DNA from: Gelatoporia subvermispora B
Taxonomy: Eukaryota > Basidiomycota > Agaricomycetes > Polyporales > Gelatoporiaceae
Direction of reading: 5' to 3'
DNA length: 64,000 nucleotides
Assembly: GCA_000320605.2 (NCBI GenBank)
Contig: KB445793.1
Coordinates: 2,438,803-2,502,802 of the forward strand
The notes under the pieces are model-generated. The model was not told the origin of the DNA, did no database searches, and saw nothing but the letters and a program-made list of their open reading frames with translations. A program made the position numbers and the translations under genes. Of the stretch, positions 1-8,619 are shown piece by piece; the first letter of the stretch is position 1; the number at the start of each line of letters is the position of its first letter.

Positions 1-61
1 AGGAACCCAGTGTTTCAAGCCGGAAGGACATAGACTTGCCTTTCAGAACATGGGTCGATGC

Positions 62-246
62 TGTAGAGAATTCCCGCTAGCTGAGATCAGGGCGCGCGAC
101 TGACAGCGGGAGTCTTCTGATATATCGTCATATATCCCATTCAACACGCGAGAGAGTAACTACGAGCGCGGCGCACAAAGTCTGCACGGGCGCCTAATCT
201 ACCGGAAGCCGCCGAAGCGGTGGCGACCAATTAGCTACTTGCGTCA
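62..246 (-). repeat. LTR (3' LTR of the minus-strand element)
   Basis: 185 bp, TG...CA ends, 177 of 185 positions identical to 1293-1477. Because the gag relic reads on the minus strand, this copy is the downstream LTR. Confidence 0.93.
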
Positions 247-360
247 CGCCCCCGCGATCACTGCTTCGAGCGGCGGAGAGGCCACGCCCCCGGAACCTGA
301 CACCCATACGGAAAAACGCATATACAACCCAGCGCCTCCGCAGTCCGGCACTCATACCCA

Positions 361-1224
361 TTAGAGCACCCGCCCGATCTCCACACTGCCCAAGTCCACC
401 AACTCGCTGACTGCAAAGTTCGCCCTGCCCCTTTCTTCGTCATCTGACCTTCGCATCGGCTCCTCCCGACAGAATGCCTTGATGTGGCCTGGCTTGCCAC
501 AGCGCTAGCATGTCAGCATCCCTCCTGTCTCCGCCCCCGGCCTACCCGAGCTCTTCATGCCCATGTGCAGTGCCGTCTGTCCATTCCGATTGCGATCTGC
601 CGCCTGAGTGTTGCCCCGACGCATCTCCTCGTTAAGTAAGCGGTTGACCACGTACTCGAGGGTGAGCTGGGCTGTCGGCGTTGCATCGAGGGAAATGACA
701 AAGGCTTCGTATGAATCGTCCAGTCCATTCGTGAGCGCCAGAATCCGATCTTCATCGTCAACCTTCACACCAATGTCCTCCAACCGGAACACCATCTCCT
801 TCACCCGACCAATCCAAGCCGACATCGGCTCCGACACGTCCTTGACCAGACGTAAAAACTGCCTTCGCAACCGTAACCGGGTTGCCAAACCTTGTGCAAC
901 ATGCATTCTCGCCAAATCCAACCAGATCTCCCTTGGGTCACGGCTTCGCATGTGAGACAACTGCGAGACTTGCACCTTCTGAATGATCTCCGCTCAAGCC
1001 TTCGCCATCTTTGTGACATCCCGTGCAGCCAACTGGGACTCGTGCCAGGCAGCTATCTCTTTCTCCATTTTGAGGTCCTTCATTGGGGCCGGAAGTTCAA
1101 TAACATCCCACAGGTCCTTGCGGACAAGCTCTGCCTCCATGCGGATAACCCATTCTGAGTAGTTGGCATCGCTCAGCGCCGGGAAGTTGACAGTCATGAG
1201 TGTTATCGCCGTGTCGTGAGACAT
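361..1224 (-). pseudogene. Copia-type Gag, two in-frame stops
   Basis: One reading frame runs from an ATG at 1224 to a TAA at 361-363, about 288 codons. It is broken by a TGA at 994-996 and a TAG at 505-507. The N-terminal part has the features of copia Gag (a ...NYSEW... segment, then a UBN2-type helical region with a VSQL-HM motif). A CCHC zinc knuckle (C-x2-C-x4-H-x4-C, ending GHIKAFC) lies near 470-510, and the TAG falls inside it. Both stops are one transition away from a sense codon (TGG and CAG). A full-length product cannot be made without readthrough, so the copy is treated as dead. Confidence 0.88.
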
Positions 1225-1292
1225 ATTGAGCCGCGAGAGTCGCACTGAGAGTAAGCAAGAGCAAATGACAGGATAGTGATATATGCGCATTG

Positions 1293-1477
1293 TGTAGAGA
1301 ATTCCCGCTAGCTGAGATCAGGGCGCACGACTGACAGCGGGAGTCTTCTAATATATCGTCGTATATCCCGTTCAACGCGCGAGAGAGTAACTACGAGCGC
1401 GGCGCACAAAGTCTGCACGGGCACCTAATCTACCGGAAGCCGCTGAAGTGGTGGCGACCAATTAGCTACTTGCGTCA
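1293..1477 (-). repeat. LTR (5' LTR of the minus-strand element)
   Basis: 185 bp, partner of 62-246, directly followed by the target duplication GATGC. It is the upstream LTR for the gag reading direction and should carry the promoter. Confidence 0.93.
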
Positions 1478-3599
1478 GATGCTCTGCCTTACTGCGCTTC
1501 AGTCTTGCGCAAGAAGGGGGTTCCAGAGAATCTGGATGCTGTAATAACAGATACATGCCGGGCCGGGGAACCGCAGTAGGATTGACCACCGCGGGCCTTC
1601 CAGCACACTGGAGAAGGAACGGGGAGAGAACGGAAGTCAAGCCAGAGGCAATGCCCCCACACCACAAGCATCGGAGGCAGAGCATGGCTCAGGACGTCTC
1701 CATAGTACAAGACATTGGAGGCACTCCACAACACGGGGGGCATCCCAAGTGCTCCGGTGCCAGAACACGGCGTGTGAGGACCTCACACGGGGCGCAATGA
1801 GTTTGCATCAGAGGGATTCGGAGAAGGGGTGCATGCTGGGCGGCATTGATACCGGGGAACCCTAACGTGACTGGTATTACATCTTGGACCACCTAATCAC
1901 GCGGTGCGTCTACTCGTCGGCGCCCCTTGTAGGCTGGAGCGGGCTTGACAACACCCTCTACATCCTCGGTGGGCCAGTCTCCAAAAAGCAACCCCGTGAG
2001 GTGCATAAGGCACTCTTCAATCTCTCCAAATACCAGTGTGCGGCGGGGCTGCGCGCCCGAGTGCATGCGGAGTAAACCAAGGTAGTGGTGGGCTCTCCGT
2101 AATAGTTCCTGGTCTACACCGGCTGTGCAGATGTGTTAAGCAAGACTGCATCCGAGCCTATTGAACCACTTACGACCGAACATCTCTATGGTTTCATCAA
2201 GCAACAGTGAGCGCTCATGCATGCGTTCCGGAAGGGGCTTGTATGCCGGATGCCAGAGACGGAGGCGCTCCGAGAGGAACAGCATCCCGGGAGCATCGTG
2301 GATGCGGGTCAACCCAAAGTCAAGGTGTGCAGTGATACTGGACACCTCTCGGAGCAAGAAGGACAATGGCACTGAAATACCAGTGCTCCGAAGAAGCTGC
2401 ACGTAGCTGTCGAACAGCGCCTGACCTCACCACAAGGGTCCGGGTCTGACCGGCCCATCCAAGCCACAGGTGGATCTTGTCGGGGGCGAACACGGGCTCG
2501 CGCTGAACTTCGGAACAGAGCAATACACTGGCGGTGTTGTATCCTTCAAGTACCTGCGCAATGGCAGACGGGGAAAGGCGCGAGCGGAGGGAAGGGGCAA
2601 TGGAGGCCATTGAAAGTGCGGCAGGGGTGGTGGCAACAGCGGGGGCTCTGGGAGGAGGCTGAAGGGGAAGGGGGCCCCGGGGAGGGCCCGAAATACGTCC
2701 TCAATAGCCCCTCCGAGGGCACGCATCACGAACCAGCCGGAAGCGCATCAAGCCGATCCACGATGCTGTGAGAACTCATCACTAATTGTGCGACAGGGTG
2801 ATGGGGCAGAGTGCGACGGGGGCAAGTGCGTACCATGACAGACCAGAGGGGAAAATATCGTCTCCGTACCAAGAGCATGGTCGGCTAATATACCGCGCAA
2901 AGCCCAGCGGGTACGCGACGGATATCCGGAACTTGATGGGGGACGTGGTCCTGGCGGGACACGGAAGAATGTAAAGGGGACATGGAACGGCGGTTCCGTT
3001 GACAAAAGATGTGATTCACCATGCAGGGACATGGAAGCAATGGGGAACGGCGGTTCCAGCAAGAGGCGATACAAGTCACCGTGCAGCGGCATGGGCGTGA
3101 CATGGAACAGTGGTTCCAGCGGCAGGGGACGCGACTTCTTGCGTAGCGGCGTGGAGGCGAGCAGGATACGAGGGTTCCACCCTGGGGGTATCACTGGATC
3201 CGCGGTATCGGGGTAGGAGTGTGTGGTTGCGAGGTTCGGAAAAAGGGGGGTGAGGGAGCATGGACAGACAGGAGGGGAAATATAGCGGAGAAGGAGCAGA
3301 GGAGGGAGGGGGCCCTTCTGGACCCTCGGTAGGGCCACCATATTCCGGTCTTACAACTTCGCACCTGGAGTAGACTTTGACACGCACATGCACAATCTGA
3401 TTTTTGTTGACATTCCGGAGCTTGACTTGTGAGTAGCTGGGGGAGCCCGCGCACTGAGAAAAAAATCCGGAAGCACTTGCACTGTCTCTAAGTACGGGAC
3501 GGACGACCTCCGGACCTTCCAACAAGTCCTTATTCCCTAGCACCATACATCCGCTGTCCACTTCCTGACTCCCATGGACCTGGGAGGTCGTACTCGATT
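1478..3599. other. No gene recognised (2.1 kb)
   Basis: Only short open frames with skewed, proline- or arginine-rich composition are present on both strands. None shows a family motif or a believable exon structure. The only structure seen is the 60-bp tandem repeat near 2980-3120. The stretch could be old transposon debris. Confidence 0.5.
2980..3120. repeat. Imperfect 60-bp tandem repeat, about 2.3 copies
   Basis: The block CATGGAAC..CGGTTCC recurs at about 2981, 3041 and 3101, and TCACC.TGCAG recurs at 3015 and 3075, always 60 bp apart. The period is a multiple of three. The minus-strand frame across it stays open and gives a 20-residue repeat. Whether this is part of a gene is unknown. 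Confidence 0.6.
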
Positions 3600-4425
3600 T
3601 TGACTGCGCCCTACCCCAAGCATTACAACGCAGCCGACATACTCGAGCTTAAGTATCTGGAGGTGAAGGAGCACAATTCAGATGCAGTTCAACTTGCTCG
3701 AAGGGCCATTGCGCGCCACAAGAACTTGGTGTATGCTTATTGTGCTATAGCATTGGGCCCAGCTTCCGCAGAGATCCTGTGTGCGGCCAAGAAGGGTATG
3801 AAGTGCAAAGGCCTTACATCTCTCATTCGCAATCACCTCCAATGGCGCGCAGCAGATCATGCAGGTATCCTCAGTCTCAAGTATTTTCAGATGCTACAGA
3901 CTGGCGTCACGGGCAACTCGGAGAGCATTACAATCCTGATGTCTGCCTATGAGAACGCAACAGTATTCATCAATAGTACTCCCCCTGACTCGTGGTACAT
4001 GGAGATGATGCTTAACTGGCTGGTCGTTTTGACCCTTGTGGTTAAGGGGCCCAAACTATCATTAGATCTGCGTGAATTGTAGGTGAGCATCTGTATGTCA
4101 TGTGGTTATGAAATATAATCTCAACAACTTGCAGTCTATCCTTGACGAGATGGACCTCAACAATCAAATAATAAATTACATGGGATTTCCGCCCAAGAAG
4201 ACGCAGCTGCGCCTGACTCGAGAGTTAATCTTACCTTTGTATCCCACAGCGATCATCACGTGGGCTGACACCATAGCTCGTTACGAGTCATTGTTCTCGG
4301 AAGCTTTCGGTGACTACACGTTGGTCATTACATGGGCGAAGGATGATTTTGCAGTGTGGTTGGTCAGGCCTTAATCTGAAGGAGGGGAACAGTCTGCGCC
4401 CGAGAGCTGCATGTATCCGTGGATC

Positions 4426-5360
4426 TATCTGAAAAACCTCATTTTCTAGAGACAACTAATTGCTACTAATGTTTNNNNNNNNNNNNNNNNNNNNNNNNNN
4501 NNNNNNNNNNNNNNNNNNNNNNNNNNNNNNNNNNNNNNNNNNNNNNNNNNNNNNNNNNNNNNNNNNNNNNNNNNNNNNNNNNNNNNNNNNNNNNNNNNNN
4601 NNNNNNNNNNNNNNNNNNNNNNNNNNNNNNNNNNNNNNNNNNNNNNNNNNNNNNNNNNNNNNNNNNNNNNNNNNNNNNNNNNNNNNNNNNNNNNNNNNNN
4701 NNNNNNNNNNNNNNNNNNNNNNNNNNNNNNNNNNNNNNNNNNNNNNNNNNNNNNNNNNNNNNNNNNNNNNNNNNNNNNNNNNNNNNNNNNNNNNNNNNNN
4801 NNNNNNNNNNNNNNNNNNNNNNNNNNNNNNNNNNNNNNNNNNNNNNNNNNNNNNNNNNNNNNNNNNNNNNNNNNNNNNNNNNNNNNNNNNNNNNNNNNNN
4901 NNNNNNNNNNNNNNNNNNNNNNNNNNNNNNNNNNNNNNNNNNNNNNNNNNNNNNNNNNNNNNNNNNNNNNNNNNNNNNNNNNNNNNNNNNNNNNNNNNNN
5001 NNNNNNNNNNNNNNNNNNNNNNNNNNNNNNNNNNNNNNNNNNNNNNNNNNNNNNNNNNNNNNNNNNNNNNNNNNNNNNNNNNNNNNNNNNNNNNNNNNNN
5101 NNNNNNNNNNNNNNNNNNNNNNNNNNNNNNNNNNNNNNNNNNNNNNNNNNNNNNNNNNNNNNNNNNNNNNNNNNNNNNNNNNNNNNNNNNNNNNNNNNNN
5201 NNNNNNNNNNNNNNNNNNNNNNNNNNNNNNNNNNNNNNNNNNNNNNNNNNNNNNNNNNNNNNNNNNNNNNNNNNNNNNNNNNNNNNNNNNNNNNNNNNNN
5301 NNNNNNNNNNNNNNNNNNNNNGAAAATTAGTAGCCTCTAAAAATGAGGTTTTTCCAGATA
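4426..5360. mobile_element. Inverted-repeat insertion inside MYND copy A (interior unsequenced)
   Basis: The sequence just before the gap (TATCTGAAAAACCTCATTTT, from 4426) is repeated in inverted orientation just after it, ending at 5360 (left TATCTGAAAAACC, right TATCTGGAAAAACC). The homology continues inwards (TAGAG...GCTACTAAT). The MYND reading frame stops at the left arm and resumes after the right arm at ...ATCGGTGACAAT, where the intact copies have the same peptide. This marks a terminal-inverted-repeat transposon or MITE. The target duplication is short and ambiguous (ATC or TC), so no superfamily is assigned. Confidence 0.75.
4475..5321. other. Assembly gap (847 N)
   Basis: A run of N. 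Long open frames across it are artefacts. Its stated length may be an estimate. It lies between the two inverted repeat arms, so the missing sequence is probably the repeated interior of the inserted element. Confidence 0.99.
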
Positions 5361-5573
5361 TCGGTGACAATTTCGTGCAGCTTTACCACTGCTCGTGGTA
5401 TCATAACCCAAGTGCTGTGCTGAGAAAGTGTGGAGGGTGTGGAAGAACCAGGTGTGTCATTGTGTGAAGGTCTCTAGCTTCGCGACATCTGACATTCAAG
5501 AAATAGGTATTGTGACCCTGCTTGTCAAAAATCCTACTGGAGGGACCACAAGGCCACCTGTAGAGCAACATAG

Positions 5574-6162
5574 ACGGTTAGGTCATAGATTGACGTCAAA
5601 GTTGTATTGGATTGCCTCGTGCAATAGGGCCCATTGACAATTTGCCAACCGCTGCATCACAATCCTTAGTCAAGTTGACATGTATTGATGTCAGAGACAG
5701 CTCGCAGGTGCCGAGCGACATGTTCCCTTCCCGGCGCCATTGCTTTTCCTGCCATATGAGGCAAATGACCTGTTTTCTTGCTGTAGTTCACTGCACACTG
5801 TCTGTATTAGGAAATACATACAGTATCAGTATTCCTTTGGAAAGCAGTATACACGAGGCACCCGATTTGAAAACTATAAATTCACACCCTTCTGTCATTT
5901 GATCTTGTAAACATTTTTACAGTGTAATAAGATGCAACGCTCTTGTGAAATCTGTAGCCAGAAGATGGCAACACGGCCCACCAGAAGGGCAAAAACATAT
6001 ACCTATCAGACGATAGAACGCCCCTCCAGAGTCGGAATATCTCAGGCTGGTTTGTCATCCTGAGCTTCACCCTGCAATAACTGGGTTTAGAGCCTAACGT
6101 TGGAAACTCCGAAACATAGGCGGGTGTTATTTATTGGCTGTCATTTCACAGTTACAACTTGT
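5574..6162. other. No gene recognised
   Basis: About 590 bp between two MYND relics. No coding pattern, RNA gene or repeat was recognised. Confidence 0.5.
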
Positions 6163-6433
6163 GCTCAGCCCATTCTCAACACAAGCTCCCGGGCAGACCG
6201 CATCCAAGAATGTTTTGGCTACTCTGAGACTCCAACAGCCTCACGTACCATGCGAGAGCTTATAATCACATTGTATCCGGTGATTATCGAGGGCTGGAAC
6301 AAGGCGGTATCACACTTTGACCACACATATTTTAAACGTCGGAGAGCAGCTTAGCGAGTCTCACGCAGGTCAGGACAACCTCGCAGAATAGTTGGAAACG
6401 GGGCCTTGTGAAGTGCGAACCTGCGGACCAGGA
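6163..6433 (+). pseudogene. MYND-family relic G (exon-4 fragment)
   Basis: A short plus-strand frame gives PILNTS...TMRELIITLYPVIIEGW, which lines up with the start of exon 4 of the intact family (PI..KI ... TRELILRLYPTAI.EWA). Similarity continues weakly through the acidic segment and is cut by the target site of the LTR element at 6434. Just beyond the far LTR (about 7810-7840) a frame reading DYCDAK resembles the start of the MYND exon 5. The element may therefore have inserted into this relic, but that second piece is weak. Confidence 0.6.
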
Positions 6434-6438
6434 AGAAT

Positions 6439-6591
6439 TGTTGGAAACGTAGGCAAAACGAGACGATTTTTATTCGTGCGCGAGCGCGAGACATGTCTCT
6501 TCAGTTACATAATCAGGTACTATATAACTCTTCGAACCTTAAGTCGGGCGCGCGGAGACTTGCCATATACGGCAGGTCTCATATTCTGACA
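6439..6591 (-). repeat. LTR (3' LTR)
   Basis: 153 bp, 150 of 153 positions identical to 7640-7792. It is the downstream LTR relative to gag. Confidence 0.95.
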
Positions 6592-6768
6592 CATCCCCTC
6601 AAGTCTAGCGCGCCGAACATGCAGCGGCACATCCCCTCAAACCAAGCCAACCTTAGAAGAAAACACATAGCCATGTCACCTAGACCCTTCGCGAGAAACC
6701 TAGCATCACTGCCCGACCACCTAGACCCCATGCCAATTCCGGGACACCTAGATTCCCATGCCAAGCGT

Positions 6769-7581
6769 TCAAAACGCGTAATCGAGATCGTCGTTGTCGG
6801 TTGTCGCCATCCCTGCGTTCACCGGCGTCTTCGTCTTGTCCCGCGCCACAAGTTCAGGGCAGTCCCGCACGATATGGCCCTCCTTCTTGCAGTAGTAGCA
6901 TGTCCGCTTCCAGCTCTCCGACCGTGTTGGTCCAGATGCTCTTGCTGCGAAGGCAGAGTCCTTGTGACTGCTGTCCGTATGTGATCCACGTCGCGCCTCC
7001 TCGTCCACGAGAGTGCTCTTGATATCCGAGATCGAGAGTTCCGATTGCGAGGCTGTAAGCGAGCCGGCTATGTTTGACCACGAGTCGCCGAGGTTGAATA
7101 TGAGCACATCCGTGAGATCGTCATCATCAATGGTGATACCGATAGCCTGTAGCCGAGCGGCCAGGTCTGTAATGCCGGAGATGTAATGGTGTATCGGGGC
7201 CGACTCATCGTGCTTGAAACCGTAGAATTTCCTCTTCAAGGCAATTCTGTTTGCACGGCTGTTCTTTTCGTAGACATCCGCAAGAGCTTGCCAGGCTTCC
7301 GCACCATCCGCGCAGTTCCAAATGTACTGGTACTGCGTAGGTTCGACCGTGAGCGCTATCGTCGTCAGCGCTGATTGGAGCTTCCTCGCATCCTCAGCCG
7401 CCGTAGCCGAGGCCTTCCGAGTTTCCGTGCCCTCGTGTCCCTTTCCTTTTGTGCCGAGCGCGGCCTGCACGGCGTCCCACATGTCTTCGCGCCGGAGCGC
7501 CATCGATACCGCGAACTTCCAATCATGGTAGTTCGAGCCATTCAGTTTCGGAACCAAAGACAGGACTGTCGAAGGTGACAT
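6769..7581 (-). CDS. Copia-type Gag polyprotein, intact
   Basis: 270 codons from ATG 7581. That start follows the primer site closely and begins MSPSTVLSLVPKLNGSNYHDW, the usual N-terminus of copia Gag (DUF4219-like, LNG.NY..W). An in-frame upstream start at 7608 is possible. The middle is the UBN2 Gag domain (about residues 60-195; AEAWQALADVYEKNS, ISGITDLAARLQAIG). A CCHC zinc knuckle (CYYCKKEGHIVRDC) lies near residue 235. The frame is fully open, ends naturally in an acidic tail, and is not followed by pol. It should form the capsid-like particle and bind the element RNA. Confidence 0.92.
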   Translation of the reverse strand: MSPSTVLSLVPKLNGSNYHDWKFAVSMALRREDMWDAVQAALGTKGKGHEGTETRKASATAAEDARKLQSALTTIALTVEPTQYQYIWNCADGAEAWQALADVYEKNSRANRIALKRKFYGFKHDESAPIHHYISGITDLAARLQAIGITIDDDDLTDVLIFNLGDSWSNIAGSLTASQSELSISDIKSTLVDEEARRGSHTDSSHKDSAFAARASGPTRSESWKRTCYYCKKEGHIVRDCPELVARDKTKTPVNAGMATTDNDDLDYAF

Positions 7582-7620
7582 GTTGACCGATACGAGAGTG
7601 AGCAACAAATGAAGCTGTCA

Positions 7621-7639
7621 GAGGTCGGGGCTCATAACC
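7621..7639 (-). promoter_or_regulatory. Primer binding site for a half-tRNA (initiator Met)
   Basis: The plus strand reads GGGGCTCATAACC right up to the LTR. This equals the anticodon-stem/loop segment (GGGCUCAUAACC, positions about 29-40) of fungal initiator tRNA-Met. The element RNA is complementary to it. Primer sites ending inside the anticodon loop are known from Drosophila copia, which uses a cleaved 5' half of initiator tRNA-Met. Confidence 0.8.
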
Positions 7640-7792
7640 TGTTGGAAACGTAGGCAAAACGAGACGATTTTTATTCGCGCGCAAGCGCGAGACATGTCTC
7701 TTCAGTTACATAATCAGATACTATATAACTCTTCGAACCTTAAGTCGGGCGCGCGGAGACTTGCCATATACGGCAGGTCTCATATTCTGACA
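7640..7792 (-). repeat. LTR (5' LTR)
   Basis: 153 bp partner of 6439-6591, followed by target duplication AGAAT. On the minus strand it precedes the primer site and gag. Confidence 0.95.
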
Positions 7793-8619
7793 AGAATTTC
7801 CTCAAAATCTACTGATTACTGTGATGCGAAAATCTAAACGCAATACTGAGAGGGCGTCGAAATTGTAGTAATATGTCAAGTATGTTACGGTAGTTTAGAA
7901 TCAAACAAAATGAGATGACGCTGCATCAGATATTGCCATATTATTAGCCAGAAGTCGCATGAGAGCAAGCATAAAGTTAATCGCCCTAAGTTATCACGAT
8001 GAAACGTACGGATCCATCTTGATATCCCTGGTCTTCGATGGCTTTTGCTGGTTGCACGGGTGTCAGCTTACATCAAGCCCAGCACATGCAAGGTTATTGG
8101 GTGGTACTGGAACAGTTTTCAGTGTGAGAGGCTCACTTTGATAGGCTCTCGTGCAGAAAACTCTTTGCATAGCTGGCACAGGCGGGTCACCGTCCTCCGC
8201 TAACACGTTGGTCACTCAACTTGTACTCACCCCTTGCTACCTAGTCATCCCGTTAGGCCAGTACATATCTGGTAGTTTGAGATCGCATCTAATTTATGCG
8301 TCATTTTGTTCATGAGAGGTCCACGGTCTTCTGCAGTATACTGAGTCGATCTTAGCTGCAACTGGATAAATGCAACTTGGAAGCGTCTCATGTTGCGCTC
8401 ACCACGTGATGCTCATCGAACCCGCATGCGTGCGGGCGTCTCCGGCGTTCGGGATTCGCATCTCTTTGTTCTTAGGGAGATTGGAACGTCCACACAGAAG
8501 GACTACGCGTTGGCCACTCCAGACCGAAATGAAGGGTCCTGTCTCTCCTCTTAAAAGACTTCCATCTGCAGTAAACCCCAGTTCTTTCCGTGCTCTCAGC
8601 TAGCTCCCTAAACAAAATT
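7793..8619. other. Upstream region of MYND gene B; no gene recognised
   Basis: About 830 bp with no convincing frame apart from the possible MYND exon-5 scrap near 7810-7840. It probably holds the promoter of the gene at 8620. Confidence 0.5.

Larger units (their letters stand above)
62..1477 (-). mobile_element. Gag-only LTR retrotransposon (copia-type, TR-GAG-like), degenerate
   Basis: Two 185-bp direct repeats (62-246 and 1293-1477) start TG and end CA. The element is flanked by the perfect 5-bp duplication GATGC (57-61 and 1478-1482), so both ends are certain. The 1046-bp interior holds only a minus-strand copia-type gag relic, with no protease, integrase or reverse transcriptase and no room for them. 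This is the layout called TR-GAG in plants: a non-autonomous element whose pol functions must come from elsewhere. The LTRs differ at 8 sites, all transitions, 7 of them CpG to TpG/CpA. A G-rich tract (GCGGGGGCG on the minus strand) abuts the 3' LTR at 247 and may be the polypurine tract. No tRNA-matching primer site was recognised. Confidence 0.93.
3600..5573 (+). pseudogene. MYND-finger family copy A, 5'-truncated and interrupted
   Basis: Translation matches the C-terminal half of the intact copies at 8620-10951, 42034-44394 and 45131-47474: the TPR-like segment (AAKKGMKCKGL), the exon-4 segment (TQLRLTRELIL) and a complete C-terminal MYND finger (CSW-x-H ... CGGCGRTR ... YCD.ACQK..W..H). 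The first half is missing; homology begins abruptly near 3600. An in-frame TAG at 4080-4082 replaces the last codon of the exon-3 equivalent. A second stop lies at 4372-4374. The equivalent of exon 4 is then split by an inverted-repeat insertion containing the assembly gap. The exon 4/5 splice sites flanking the MYND segment look intact. It is almost certainly non-functional. Confidence 0.88.
6439..7792 (-). mobile_element. Gag-only LTR retrotransposon (copia-type, TR-GAG-like), gag intact
   Basis: Two 153-bp LTRs (6439-6591, 7640-7792), TG...CA, differ at only 3 positions. The target duplication AGAAT is perfect (6434-6438 and 7793-7797). The interior carries one intact minus-strand gag and nothing else. 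A primer site complementary to the 5' half of initiator tRNA-Met abuts the 5' LTR (7621-7639). A purine tract (minus-strand TTGAGGGGATG) abuts the 3' LTR at 6592; a second copy of that tract lies about 40 bp further in. All cis signals look complete, so the element may be mobile if an autonomous copia supplies pol. Confidence 0.95.

Noticed and set aside
4456..5467. 300-codon open frames across the gap on both strands
   Set aside because: They consist almost wholly of N; not sequence.
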